From Lentisalinibacter sp035655155 (lineage in GTDB: Bacteria > Pseudomonadota > Gammaproteobacteria > Steroidobacterales > Woeseiaceae): a stretch of 64,000 bases of DNA. Positions 1-8,709 of this stretch are shown here, in pieces; the first letter of the stretch is position 1, and every line of letters begins with the position of its first letter. The notes beneath the pieces are model-generated. The model had not been told where the DNA came from and searched no databases. It saw only the letters and a program-made list of their open reading frames with translations. The translations under genes were made by a program, and so were the position numbers. Location of the stretch: the NCBI GenBank assembly GCA_035655155.1, contig DASRVH010000088.1:1-64000 (forward strand), written 5' to 3'.

Positions 1-1
1 C

Positions 2-1585
2 GGCAAGGAGATCCCCGCTGCCGGACTCGCGGCCTACGAGTCGATGCCGGGCCGGCCGTTCGACATCGAGCTGCCCGGTGCCGTCGGCGAGGTGGGCGAG
101 GAGGTCTCGCCGCTCACCGGCGAGGCGCTCGGCATCACCTACCCGAAGCTCGACCCGGACCGGGCATTCGCCGCGGCGCGGGAAGCCCAGCGCGCGTGGC
201 GCCGTGTGCCCACCGAGGAGCGCGTGGGCATCTGTCTGGAGATGCTGGACCGGCTGGGCAGCGCCGAGTCGCTGTTCGTCAATGCCCACGCCACCGTCCA
301 CACCGCCGGCCAGAGCTTCATCATGGCCTTCGCCGGCTGCGGCGCCAACGCGCTGGACCGGGGCCTGGAGGCGCTGGCCTATGCCTGGAAGGCCATGGAC
401 GATGTGCCCGGCGAGGCGACCTGGCAGCGTCGTTTCGGTGCCGGACCGGAAACAGAGCTCGAAAAGCGTTACCGCATCATGCCCCGCGGCATCGGCGTGG
501 TGATCACCTGCGCCACGTTCCCTCAGTGGAACGGCTACCCGGCCATCATGGCGGACCTCGCCACGGGTAACGGCGTCATCGTGAAGCCGCACCCGAAGAC
601 CACGCTGCCGGTGGCGATCTTCGTGCGTACCATGCGCGAGGTACTGGCCGAGGCGGGCCACAACCCGGACCTGGTCCTGATGGCGGCGGATACCGAGGCC
701 GAGCCCAACACGCTCGAGCTGATCCGCCATCCCGACTGCGCCATCATCGATTTCACCGGCGGCCCCCGTTTCGGCGGCTGGATCGAGCAGCACTGCAGCG
801 ACAAGCTGGTTTTCACGGAGACTGCCGGCTGCAATTCCGTGGTGGTGGAATCCACCGGCGACTTCGACGGCATGCGCCGCGCCATCGCCCACTCCCTGTG
901 CCAGGCGTCCGCCCAGATGTGCACCAGCGTGCAGAACATCTTCGTGCCCCGCGGCGGCATCGACGCCGGCGGCCGGCATCTGTCCTTCGACGAGGTGGCC
1001 GCCGGCATCGTGGATGCCGTGGAGGAGTTCCTCGCCAACCCGAAGCAGGCGGGCAACCTGTGCGGTGCGCTGGTGGACCCCCGCATCCTCGAGAGCATCG
1101 ACCGCATCCGCGACGGCGTGCGTGACCGCGGGCGCATCCTGCGCGACTCAGGGCCCTACGAACATCCCGACTACCCGGATGCGCGCACGGCCACGCCGCT
1201 GATCGTGCAGGTGGACACCGACGCCGGCGACCTGTTCGGCGAGGAGCACTTCGGCCCGATCTCCTTCGTCATCGCCGCGGACGACGCCGACGCCGGGCTG
1301 GCCCGCGCGACCGACGACGTGCGCGCCCACGGGGCCATCACGTCCCACGTCTATTCCACGAACGAGGCCTTCCTGGCCCGCGCGGAAGATGCCTATCACG
1401 ATGCCGGCGCCTCGCTGTCGTGCAACCTCATCGGCATGCCCATCAACTTCGCCGCCGCCTACAGCGACTTCCACGTCACCGGCCTGAACCCGGCGGGCAA
1501 CGCCTGTCTCGCCGACCTCGATTTCGTGACCCGGCGCTTCCGCTGGGTGCAGACCCGCTGGCCGCGCGCCTCCGATGCCGCCTGA
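2..1585 (+). CDS. PaaN-type aldehyde dehydrogenase, 5' end outside window
   Basis: The reading frame is open to the left edge, with 14 in-frame codons before the first ATG (base 44), so the gene is probably cut by the window. The protein is an NAD(P)-dependent aldehyde dehydrogenase of the type annotated as phenylacetic acid degradation protein PaaN, expected to oxidise an aldehyde or semialdehyde made during aromatic or acyl-CoA breakdown. Visible features are the general-base Glu in the FTETAG segment and the nucleophilic Cys in QMCTS (codon 920-922). The stop overlaps the next gene's start by 11 bases, so the two are translationally coupled. PaaN family membership is judged from overall sequence character; the exact substrate cannot be read. 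Confidence 0.8.
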   Translation, partial: GKEIPAAGLAAYESMPGRPFDIELPGAVGEVGEEVSPLTGEALGITYPKLDPDRAFAAAREAQRAWRRVPTEERVGICLEMLDRLGSAESLFVNAHATVHTAGQSFIMAFAGCGANALDRGLEALAYAWKAMDDVPGEATWQRRFGAGPETELEKRYRIMPRGIGVVITCATFPQWNGYPAIMADLATGNGVIVKPHPKTTLPVAIFVRTMREVLAEAGHNPDLVLMAADTEAEPNTLELIRHPDCAIIDFTGGPRFGGWIEQHCSDKLVFTETAGCNSVVVESTGDFDGMRRAIAHSLCQASAQMCTSVQNIFVPRGGIDAGGRHLSFDEVAAGIVDAVEEFLANPKQAGNLCGALVDPRILESIDRIRDGVRDRGRILRDSGPYEHPDYPDARTATPLIVQVDTDAGDLFGEEHFGPISFVIAADDADAGLARATDDVRAHGAITSHVYSTNEAFLARAEDAYHDAGASLSCNLIGMPINFAAAYSDFHVTGLNPAGNACLADLDFVTRRFRWVQTRWPRASDAA

Positions 1586-2474
1586 GGCCGCGTCGTTCGC
1601 GGGCCGGGTGGTCGTCATCACCGGCGCCGGCAAGGGCCTCGGCCGCGCCTATGCCCGCTACCTGGCCGCGCAGGGCGCGCGGGTGGTGGTGAACAACCGC
1701 AGCCACGCGGGCGAGGAGCAGGCCTCGGCGGACCGGGTGGTGGAGGAGATCCGTGCCGCCGGCGGCGAGGCCGTGGCGGACTACTCCGAGATCACCGAGG
1801 CCGGCGCCGGCGAGCGGTTGCTGGAACTGGCGCTCGATACCTGGGGCCGGCTCGACGCCCACATCGCCAACGCGGGCGTCTCGGAAGGGCGCAGTTTCCA
1901 CAAGCAGTCCATCGAGGAATTCCGCCGGAACTTCGAGGTGAACCTGTTCGGCACGGTCAACGTGCTGCATCCCATCTTCCGCCACCTCTACGATCAGCGC
2001 GGCGGCGCCGTGCTGCTCAGCACCTCGGTGGCGGGACTCTACGGCGAGCACGGGTTGCCGGCCTATTCGTCGTCGAAGGCGGCCCTGCTGGGCCTCACGT
2101 ACGCGCTGGCCCACGAGGGCGCGGGGCGCAACGTGCGGGTGAATGCCATCGCGCCCTATGCCGCGACGCAGATGACCGAGGCCCACCTGCCCGAGGCGCT
2201 GCGCGAGCGCATGGCGCCGGACTACGTGGCGCCGGTGGCCGCCTGGCTCGTCGGCGACCAATGCGCCATGAACGGCGAGATCGTCATCTCGGGAGCCGGC
2301 AGGATCGCCCGCGCCCGGATGCAGGAGACCGAAGGTCGCTGGATGGAGGGCGCCGATGCGCCTGCGGCCGGCGCCGTGCTGGAGGACCTGGCCGCGCTGC
2401 CGTTCGACGCCCATGCGCCGGCGGCCGTGGAGCATTTCCGCCGCTTCGTCGCCGGCGCGCCCGGGACCGGCTGA
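1575..2474 (+). CDS. SDR-family dehydrogenase, (3R)-hydroxyacyl-CoA dehydrogenase-like
   Basis: This is a classical short-chain dehydrogenase/reductase of 299 aa. The Rossmann motif TGAGKGLG (about residues 16-23), the NAG motif near residue 97, and the catalytic Ser, Tyr164 and Lys168 (YSSSK) are all present. The TGAGKGLG start and the C-terminal extension after the core resemble the dehydrogenase domain of peroxisomal multifunctional enzyme 2, which oxidises (3R)-hydroxyacyl-CoA. The ATG lies 11 bases inside the upstream aldehyde dehydrogenase gene, so the two form an operon. A role in beta-oxidation-like chain shortening is inferred from context. Confidence 0.85.
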   Translation: MPPEAASFAGRVVVITGAGKGLGRAYARYLAAQGARVVVNNRSHAGEEQASADRVVEEIRAAGGEAVADYSEITEAGAGERLLELALDTWGRLDAHIANAGVSEGRSFHKQSIEEFRRNFEVNLFGTVNVLHPIFRHLYDQRGGAVLLSTSVAGLYGEHGLPAYSSSKAALLGLTYALAHEGAGRNVRVNAIAPYAATQMTEAHLPEALRERMAPDYVAPVAAWLVGDQCAMNGEIVISGAGRIARARMQETEGRWMEGADAPAAGAVLEDLAALPFDAHAPAAVEHFRRFVAGAPGTG

Positions 2475-2509
2475 TCGGGCGGGCTGCCGGCCGGGCCGGC
2501 TGACCGGCC

Positions 2510-3463
2510 TCAGGGGACCTGCTTCGCGGCCTCGTATTCCCCGGCAATCGCGTCGACGATGTCGGCGAGCGGCTCCACCTTGCGGATCGTGCCCACGCCC
2601 TGGCCGGCCGACCAGACGTCCTTCCAGGCCTTCTTCTCGGACAGGTTCATGCCCGTGCCGGCCTCGAGGTTGTCCGGGTCCAGGCCGGCCGCCTCGATGC
2701 TCTGGCGCATGTAATAGGCGTGGGCGCCGGTGAAGAAGTCGGTGAGCACCAGGTCCGGGAACACCGAGTCGACGACCATCTGCTTGTATTCCTCGGAGGC
2801 GATGCTCTCCTCGGCGGCGATGAAGCGGGTGCCCATGTAACCGAGGTCGGCGCCGAGCACCTCCGCCGCGCGCACGGCCCGGCCGTCGCCGATGGCGCCG
2901 GCCAGTATGAGTATGCCGTCGAAGAATTCGCGCACGGCCGGCACGAAGGCGAAGCCCGCCATATGCCCCGTGTGCCCGCCGGCGCCGGCGGAGACCAGGG
3001 CCAGGCCGTCGACGCCCACCGCGGCCGCCTTGCGCGCGTACTCGACGCTGTTCACGTCTGCGATCACCAGCCCGCCCCAGCCGTGCACGGCATCCACTAC
3101 GTCCTTCGGGCTGCCGAGCGCCGTAATGACGATGGGCGGACGGTACTTCTCGAGGATGGCCAGCTCCTGGTCCAGGCGATCGTAGGTGCGGTGCACGACC
3201 AGATTCATGGCCCAGGCATCCGTGGTGCCGGTGATCTGGTCGCGGCGGAAGCCGGCCAGCTGTTCGCTGATGGTCGCGACCCACTCCTCGAACACGTCGA
3301 TGGTGCGGGCATTCGGCGCCGGGAACGAGCCGAGCACCCCTGCGCGGGCGGCGGCCACCACCATCTCCGGACCGGAAACGAGGAACATGGGCGCGACGAC
3401 GACCGGCAGGCGCAGGCCCGCCCGGATCTCGTCGAAGCGCTGTCGTGCGCTGGCGTGTGTCAT
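2510..3463 (-). CDS. nitronate monooxygenase / 2-nitropropane dioxygenase-like flavoprotein
   Basis: This is an FMN-binding TIM-barrel protein of 317 aa in the NPD/nitronate monooxygenase family. It has the N-terminal PVVVAPMF segment, the conserved GAGGHTGH loop carrying the family's catalytic His, and the phosphate-binding segment AGAIGDGRAVRAAEVLGAD followed by MGTRF. Homologues in lipid and steroid catabolic clusters are often of unknown substrate, so a role as an FMN-dependent oxidase or enoyl reductase is as likely as nitronate oxidation. It converges on the upstream SDR gene with a 35-base gap and diverges from the DUF1295 gene at 3641 across a region holding a shared promoter motif. 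Confidence 0.8.
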   Translation of the reverse strand: MTHASARQRFDEIRAGLRLPVVVAPMFLVSGPEMVVAAARAGVLGSFPAPNARTIDVFEEWVATISEQLAGFRRDQITGTTDAWAMNLVVHRTYDRLDQELAILEKYRPPIVITALGSPKDVVDAVHGWGGLVIADVNSVEYARKAAAVGVDGLALVSAGAGGHTGHMAGFAFVPAVREFFDGILILAGAIGDGRAVRAAEVLGADLGYMGTRFIAAEESIASEEYKQMVVDSVFPDLVLTDFFTGAHAYYMRQSIEAAGLDPDNLEAGTGMNLSEKKAWKDVWSAGQGVGTIRKVEPLADIVDAIAGEYEAAKQVP

Positions 3464-3537
3464 CCCCCCACCCCGAGGTTGTTTTCCGTTTTACTGAGGT
3501 TGGCCGTCACCTGGTGCCGCCGATTGGCAATCAGTGA

Positions 3538-3553
3538 CTTTCACGAATAGACT
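3538..3553 (+). promoter_or_regulatory. CTTKC-N7-GACT motif, site 1
   Basis: CTTTCACGAATAGACT lies in the divergent region between the genes at 3463 (minus) and 3641 (plus), pointing toward the plus gene about 88 bases upstream of its start. TTTCAC could serve as a -35 box; a convincing -10 is not seen here. It matches five other sites with the same spacing in this window. Confidence 0.45.
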
Positions 3554-3640
3554 AACACAGGTTTTTCCAAATGGCGCAACCCGAGTGGCGGACCCCTAGG
3601 ACCCTTAGGGGCGCAATCCTGGGCCGCCGGGGGAGGGATT

Positions 3641-4474
3641 ATGGAGCCGCTCTGGCAGGATACGGGACTGGTCTTGCTGGTCAACCTGGGTGTCACCATG
3701 GGGGCCGTGCTCGTCCTCTGGCTGATCAGCATCCCGCTGCGGGACGTCAGCATCATCGACATGGCTTTCGCGGTGATTCTGCTGGGCGTGGCTGGGGTGA
3801 CCTACGCCATGACGGACGGGGCCGAACCGCGCAAGAACCTCATTCTGGCGCTGGTGGCACTGTGGGCCGTGCGTATCACGGTCCATCTGGTGCGGCGCAA
3901 CTGGGGCCACGGCGAAGACCCGCGCTACACGAAGCTGCGCAGCTGGGTGAACGACGACCGCGCCTTCATCTGGTTGAGCCTTCGGCAGGTGTTTTTGCTG
4001 CAGGGCATCGTGCTATGGCTGGTCTCGCTGCCGATCCAGGTGGGGCAGATCTACCGGGAGCCCACGGACCTCGGCATCGCCGCGTTCGCCGGCGCCGCCC
4101 TGTGGCTGGTGGGCTTCGTGTTCGAGACGGTGGCCGATCACCAGCTGGCTCGCTTCCGCGCCGATCCCGCCAACAAGGGCAAGGTGCTCGATACCGGGCT
4201 GTGGCGCTACTCCCGGCACCCCAATTACTTCGGCGAACTCTGCGTCTGGTGGGGCCTGTTTCTCATCGCCTGCGACAATCCGTGGGGTTTGCTGACCATA
4301 ATCGGCCCGATCGGCTACACTTACCTCATTGTCAACGTCACCGGACAGCGTACGCTGGACAAGAAGATGGCGCGGGAGAAACCGGGGTACAGGGACTACA
4401 TGGAGAAGACCAGCGGGATGATCCCCCTGCCGCCGCGACGCTCGAGGGACGGCGGGGGCGATGACGGCGAATAA
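3641..4474 (+). CDS. DUF1295 membrane protein (steroid 5-alpha-reductase / methyltransferase fold)
   Basis: This is a polytopic membrane protein of 277 aa with about six or seven hydrophobic helices. The C-terminal signature GLWRYSRHPNYFGE, followed by NPWGL and a final PLPPR, is the conserved cofactor-side segment of the DUF1295 family, which is related to steroid 5-alpha-reductases and isoprenylcysteine methyltransferases. Reduction of a double bond in a lipid or steroid-like substrate is the likeliest chemistry, but this is inference. The start is the ATG after GGGGGAGGG at 3629-3637. A clear paralogue lies at 29493-30287. The gene overlaps the HxlR regulator downstream by 14 bases. Confidence 0.8.
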   Translation: MEPLWQDTGLVLLVNLGVTMGAVLVLWLISIPLRDVSIIDMAFAVILLGVAGVTYAMTDGAEPRKNLILALVALWAVRITVHLVRRNWGHGEDPRYTKLRSWVNDDRAFIWLSLRQVFLLQGIVLWLVSLPIQVGQIYREPTDLGIAAFAGAALWLVGFVFETVADHQLARFRADPANKGKVLDTGLWRYSRHPNYFGELCVWWGLFLIACDNPWGLLTIIGPIGYTYLIVNVTGQRTLDKKMAREKPGYRDYMEKTSGMIPLPPRRSRDGGGDDGE

Positions 4475-5450
4475 CCGAAGCGGCAAGGCCGAGCAGGACC
4501 TCATCCTCAGCAGCCAGGTGGCCCAGGCCCTGGCGGTGATCGGTGACCGCTGGGCGATGCTGGTGATCCGGGACGTATTCCTGGGCTTCCGGCGCTTCGA
4601 GGACCTGCGCCACCGCAGCGGCGCCGCCCGCGGCACCCTGGCATCGCGTCTGAAACGTCTGGTGGAGAACGGGATCCTGTACCGCAACCCGTACCAGATG
4701 TCCCCGCCGCGTTACGAGTATCGACTGACCGACAAGGGCCTCGACCTCTACCCCGTCATCCTGTCGATCTGGAACTGGGATACGCGCTGGGGCAGCGGTG
4801 ACGAATCCCATCCCGCGCTCATCCACAAGCACTGCGGACACGCCATGCAGGCCGAATTCCGCTGCAGCGCCTGTGCCGAGCCCATCACCATGTACAGCGT
4901 GCGGTTCGTGCCCGGCGCGCCGGACAGCAAGGGTGCCGCGGTACCGGCGCGGTTCCAGCGCCGCTCCAAGAAGGACAGCAAGTCCAGCCAGGCCGCCGAC
5001 CAGCGCTTCTTCCATACGCTGGACGTCATCGGCGACCGCTGGACCGGCCTCGTGACGGCTGCCGCCTATTTCGGCCTGCGCCGCTACGACGACATCGCGA
5101 AGGGCATCGGCATCGCCACCAACATCCTCTCGGACCGGCTGAAGCTGCTGGTCCACCACGGCATCATGGAGCGCAAGGCGTATCAGAAGCGGCCGGTGCG
5201 CTACGAGTACCGGCTCACCGAAAAGGGCATGGATCTCTACCTGGTGGCGCTGACCATGCACGAATGGGCCAATCGCTGGATCGTCGCGCCGGACCGCCGG
5301 CCGCTGGAGCTGATCCACCGGCCCTGCGGCGAGCCGCTGGTCAGCGCCATGGTCTGCAGCGAATGCGGCGAGGCGCTGAAGCCGGAAGACGTCGACTTCG
5401 ACCGCGATGCCTACCGGCCGCGCCGGGCCGCCGCCCGCGCCAGCCGCTGA
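4461..5450 (+). CDS. tandem (fused) HxlR-type transcriptional regulator
   Basis: This 329-aa protein is two complete HxlR winged-helix domains in one chain (about residues 13-110 and 183-280). Each half has the ALAVIGDRW / TLDVIGDRW start, a recognition helix (TLASRLKRLVENGIL; NILSDRLKLLVHHGIM) and the RYEYRLTDKG wing. Each half also ends with a Cys-Gly and CxxC pattern (CSACAEP; CSECGEA), suggesting small zinc ribbons. HxlR proteins normally act as homodimers of about 110 residues, so this is in effect a covalent pseudo-dimer. It overlaps the DUF1295 gene by 14 bases and probably controls that operon or the divergent one. Its stop codon directly abuts the stop of the convergent thiolase. Confidence 0.88.
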   Translation: MTANNRSGKAEQDLILSSQVAQALAVIGDRWAMLVIRDVFLGFRRFEDLRHRSGAARGTLASRLKRLVENGILYRNPYQMSPPRYEYRLTDKGLDLYPVILSIWNWDTRWGSGDESHPALIHKHCGHAMQAEFRCSACAEPITMYSVRFVPGAPDSKGAAVPARFQRRSKKDSKSSQAADQRFFHTLDVIGDRWTGLVTAAAYFGLRRYDDIAKGIGIATNILSDRLKLLVHHGIMERKAYQKRPVRYEYRLTEKGMDLYLVALTMHEWANRWIVAPDRRPLELIHRPCGEPLVSAMVCSECGEALKPEDVDFDRDAYRPRRAAARASR

Positions 5451-6665
5451 TCAGGACGCGGCGACGCGCTCCAGGATGAGCCCGGTGCCGATCCCGGCGG
5501 CGCCGGAGACGGCCACCAGCCCCACGCCCAGGTCCTGACGCTCCAGTTCGTCGAGCACGGTGCCGACCAGGCTCGCACCCGTCGCGCCCATGGCGTGGCC
5601 CAGCGCGATGGCGCCGCCGTTGGGGTTGATGCGCTCGGCGTCCCAGGGCATGTCGCGCACGAACTTCACCGACACCGCGCCGAAGGCCTCGTTGAACTCC
5701 ACCAGGTCCACGTCGGCATGCTCCATGCCGGCCTTGGCGAGCACCGCCGCGACCACGTCGATGCCGCCGGTCAGCGCGAGGAGCTCGTTGGAGGAGACGT
5801 TGGCCATGGCCCTGATGCGCGCGCGGGGCTTCAGGCCGGCGGCCTCGCCCGCCGCGCGGCTGCCGAGCGCCACCAGCGAGGCGCCGTCCACCACCGCCGG
5901 CGAATTGCCGGCATGGTGCAGGTAATGCAGCTCGCCCAGTTCCGGGAACGCCGCCTTGAAGGCCGCCGCATAGCCTTTCTCGCCGAATTCGGTGAACAGC
6001 GGTTCGAAGGTGGCGAGCTTCTCCGTGGTCGCGCCCGGGCGCACGCATTCGTCCTGCTCCACCATGGCTCCGCCGGCGGGGTCTGCCACGGCCACCAGCG
6101 ACTTCGCGAAACGGCCCTCGCTCTGGGCGCGGGCTGCGCGCTGCTGGCTCATGACCGCATAGGCGTCGCATTCCTCCCGGCTGATGCCGTCCAGGCTGCC
6201 CACCAGGTCCGCGGCGAGCCCCATGGGGACGAATCGCGTCTTCTGCGCCACCGCCTGATCGGAATAGAAGGCGGCCTTGTCCGAGAGCATCGGCACCCGG
6301 GACATGCATTCCACGCCGCCGGCCAGCACCAGCTCGTCCATGCCGGTGGCGATCTTCATCGCCGCGAAGTTGCAGGCGTCGAGCCCGGACGAGCAGTAGC
6401 GATTCACGGTGATGCCCGGCACCGAGGCCGGCAGGCCCGCATACAGCGCCGCCACCTTGGCAATGTTGCCGCCCTGTTCGCCCACCTGGGTCACGCAGCC
6501 GAGGATGATGTCGTCGATGCGCCCGGCATCGAGCCCGGTGCGCTCGAGCAGCGCCCCGATCAGCGTCTTCTGCAGGTCCAGCGGCGTGAGCCCGTTCAGC
6601 GCGCCGCCCTCGCGGCCCTTGCCACGCGGCGTGCGCACGGCATCATAGATGAAGACGTCGGTCAT
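5451..6665 (-). CDS. acetyl-CoA acetyltransferase (thiolase) with Cys-to-Ser change at second active site
   Basis: This is a 404-aa thiolase of the FadA/FadI/PhaA superfamily. The acyl-accepting nucleophile is present in NRYCSSG (Cys91), as are NEAFG and the His loop GHAMGATGA. The C-terminal motif that normally reads C-x-G/A-G-G/L-G and supplies the second catalytic Cys reads VAVSGAAGIG, so Ser387 (codon 5505-5507, TCC) stands at the Cys position. The protein could still form the acyl-enzyme, but Claisen/thiolytic deprotonation may be altered. It is the first gene of a minus-strand unit diverging from the isomerase/SCP2-thiolase pair. Confidence 0.88.
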   Translation of the reverse strand: MTDVFIYDAVRTPRGKGREGGALNGLTPLDLQKTLIGALLERTGLDAGRIDDIILGCVTQVGEQGGNIAKVAALYAGLPASVPGITVNRYCSSGLDACNFAAMKIATGMDELVLAGGVECMSRVPMLSDKAAFYSDQAVAQKTRFVPMGLAADLVGSLDGISREECDAYAVMSQQRAARAQSEGRFAKSLVAVADPAGGAMVEQDECVRPGATTEKLATFEPLFTEFGEKGYAAAFKAAFPELGELHYLHHAGNSPAVVDGASLVALGSRAAGEAAGLKPRARIRAMANVSSNELLALTGGIDVVAAVLAKAGMEHADVDLVEFNEAFGAVSVKFVRDMPWDAERINPNGGAIALGHAMGATGASLVGTVLDELERQDLGVGLVAVSGAAGIGTGLILERVAAS

Positions 6666-6756
6666 GTCGGTCGCTCCCGATGAGTGGGTGTTGGTGGCAG
6701 GCGGTCAGATTGGCTTCGGCAGCCTCGATGGCTTCGATTGCGATCGCCCCACCGGC

Positions 6757-6762
6757 ATTATA
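6757..6762 (-). promoter_or_regulatory. candidate -10 box for the thiolase gene
   Basis: On the minus strand this reads TATAAT, within TATATAAT. It lies about 91 bases upstream of the thiolase start and 18-20 bases downstream of TTTCAT in the motif at 6774-6789, a plausible sigma-70 spacing. Confidence 0.45.
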
Positions 6763-6773
6763 TAGTCGCCCCG

Positions 6774-6789
6774 AGTCTAGTTATGAAAG
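6774..6789 (-). promoter_or_regulatory. CTTKC-N7-GACT motif, site 2
   Basis: On the minus strand this reads CTTTCATAACTAGACT, followed by a TATATAAT -10-like box. It points to the thiolase gene at 6665 and sits 26-41 bases upstream of the divergent isomerase start at 6815. Confidence 0.5.
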
Positions 6790-6814
6790 CCATTGGTTTC
6801 AACGAGGTCGTCCG

Positions 6815-7426
6815 ATGAAGAGAGCGATCGATTTCTACTTCGACTTCTCCTCGTCCTACAGCTACATCGGCCAGCATCGGCTGCGCGCGCTGGCGGAGGA
6901 GTTCGGCGTCAGGATCGACTGGCAGCCGATCGCGCTGGGCGCGATCTTCAAGGCCCGCGGCCATGCGCCGCCGCAGCCGGATTCCCTGAAGGGCCGCTAC
7001 GTCTGGCACGACGTGGAGCGCTCGGCGGCGGAATGGGGCCTGCCCTACCACTGGCCCGACCCGTTCCCCTTCAACAGCATCCTGGCGGCCCGCGCCTACT
7101 GGTTCCTGAAGGAGATCGACGAGGAAGACGCCGTCGACTGGATCGGCGCGGTATTCGACGCCAGCTTCGGCCAGGGCCGGGACTGCTCCGATCCGGCGGT
7201 GCTCGCCGAGGTGGCAAAAGGGCTGGACCTGGATGCCGAAGAGGTGATGCAGGGCATCGCACGGGACGAGGTCAAGCAGAAGCTGAAGACGGTCACCGAC
7301 GAGGCGATGGAGCGGGGCGTGTTCGGCGCGCCCACCTTCTTCCTGGACGGCGAGATGTACTGGGGCGCCGACCGCATCGACCAGATGTGGCGGACGCTCG
7401 AGCGTGAGCGGCAGGGGGAACGATGA
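6815..7426 (+). CDS. 2-hydroxychromene-2-carboxylate isomerase family (DsbA-fold, kappa-GST-like)
   Basis: This 203-aa thioredoxin/DsbA-fold protein begins MKRAIDFYFDFSSSYSYIG, the glutathione-dependent 2-hydroxychromene-2-carboxylate isomerase pattern with a Ser at the DsbA Cys position. The segment GVFGAPTFFLDGEMYWG supplies the cis-Pro loop, and the C-terminal WGADR is typical. Known members work in naphthalene/PAH ring cleavage, but the family is used widely. The ATG at 6815 is preferred because the conserved domain starts there; the open frame before it encodes no recognisable sequence. It overlaps the next thiolase by ATGA, so the two act together. Confidence 0.85.
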   Translation: MKRAIDFYFDFSSSYSYIGQHRLRALAEEFGVRIDWQPIALGAIFKARGHAPPQPDSLKGRYVWHDVERSAAEWGLPYHWPDPFPFNSILAARAYWFLKEIDEEDAVDWIGAVFDASFGQGRDCSDPAVLAEVAKGLDLDAEEVMQGIARDEVKQKLKTVTDEAMERGVFGAPTFFLDGEMYWGADRIDQMWRTLERERQGER

Positions 7427-8655
7427 GCGAGAGAGTCTACGTGCTGGGCGGCTATCAGACGGATTTCGCCGCCAACTGGGCCCGCAACGGGGACGAGCTG
7501 TTCGACGCCTTCGCGCACACCGTGCGCACCGGCGTCGACACCGTGGGCATAGAGCCCGAGGAGATCGAGGTAGCCCACGTCGGCAACTTCGCGGCGGAGC
7601 TGTTCTGCAAGCAGGGCCATCTCGGCGGCTTCTTCGCCGCGCTGCACCCGGCCTTCTCCGGCAAGCCCGCCTCCCGCCACGAGGCCGCCTGCGCCTCGGG
7701 CAGCATCGCAATCCTGTCCGCCGCCGCGGACATCGAGGCGGGGCGCTACAACCTGGCCGCCGTGATCGGCATCGAGCAGATGCGCAACGTGCCCGGCCAG
7801 ACGGCCGCGGATCTCATCGGCGGCCCGGCCATGTGGAGCGGCCACGAGTGCGCGGACGTGGAGTTCCCCTGGCCGCATCTCTTCAGCGAGCTGGCCGACG
7901 AATACGACCGCCGCTACGGCCTGAAGCACGAACACCTGGCCGGCATCGCGAAGAACAACTTCGACAACGCCCGGCGCAACCCGAACGCACAGACCCGGCG
8001 CTGGGAATTCACCGCCGCGAGCTTCGCCGAGGACGACGAGGCCAACCCGGTCATCGAGGGGCGCATGCGCAAGCAGGACTGCGGCCAGATCACCGACGGC
8101 GCCGCGATTGTGTTCCTCGCCGGCGCGGAGAAGGCGGCCGAATACGCGAAGCGCCACGGCACGAGCCTCGACGACCTGCCCTGGATACGGGGCTGGGGCC
8201 ACCGCACCGCGCCGATCACCTATCAGCAGAAGATCGAGGAGAGCAGGGACGCACCCTACATCTTCCCCCACGTCCGCGGCGCCATCACCGACGCCTTCGG
8301 CCGGGCCGGCATCGAGGGCGTGGAGCAGCTCGACGGCATCGAGACCCACGACTGCTTTACCAGCACCGAATACATGGCCATCGACCACTTCGGCATCACG
8401 GCGCCGGGCCAGAGCTGGCAGGCGGTGGAGAACGGCGACATCGCCCTCGGCGGCCGCATCCCCGTGAATGCGAGCGGCGGCCTGATCGGCCTGGGCCATC
8501 CGGTGGGCGCCACCGGCGTGCGGATGATGCTCGACAGCTACAAGCAGGTCACGGGCCGGGCCGGCGACTACCAGATCGAGGGCGCGAAGACGGTGGCCAC
8601 GCTGAACATCGGCGGCAGCGCCACCACCACGGTCAGCTTCGTCGTCGGGCGCTGA
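7423..8655 (+). CDS. SCP2-type thiolase / acetyl-CoA acetyltransferase-like protein
   Basis: This 410-aa thiolase-fold protein is of the SCP2/non-decarboxylating lipid-transfer type. The acyl-binding Cys is Cys90 (EAACASGS), with HDCFT and GLGHPVGATG later; the C-terminal segment is NIGGSATTTVSF, without the classic CxGxG. SCP2-type thiolases commonly cleave branched or sterol side-chain 3-ketoacyl-CoA, and some act as aldolases with a DUF35 partner. No DUF35 gene is adjacent. It is coupled to the isomerase by a 4-base overlap. Its 3' end converges on the SDR gene at 8710. Confidence 0.82.
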   Translation: MSERVYVLGGYQTDFAANWARNGDELFDAFAHTVRTGVDTVGIEPEEIEVAHVGNFAAELFCKQGHLGGFFAALHPAFSGKPASRHEAACASGSIAILSAAADIEAGRYNLAAVIGIEQMRNVPGQTAADLIGGPAMWSGHECADVEFPWPHLFSELADEYDRRYGLKHEHLAGIAKNNFDNARRNPNAQTRRWEFTAASFAEDDEANPVIEGRMRKQDCGQITDGAAIVFLAGAEKAAEYAKRHGTSLDDLPWIRGWGHRTAPITYQQKIEESRDAPYIFPHVRGAITDAFGRAGIEGVEQLDGIETHDCFTSTEYMAIDHFGITAPGQSWQAVENGDIALGGRIPVNASGGLIGLGHPVGATGVRMMLDSYKQVTGRAGDYQIEGAKTVATLNIGGSATTTVSFVVGR

Positions 8656-8709
8656 GAGGCGACGAAGCCGCCGGCGCCCTTCCCCTCAAACCCCGACGGC
8701 CCGGGCGGG

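Noticed and set aside
1476..3284. 602-codon minus-strand frame across the SDR gene and part of the flavoprotein gene
   Set aside because: It runs antisense to one real gene and in the wrong frame of another. The Arg/Gly/Pro-rich composition is typical of a shadow frame.
5448..5453. tail-to-tail stop codons with zero gap (TGATCA)
   Set aside because: Real, but convergent genes this close are not rare in compact genomes and no structure surrounds it.
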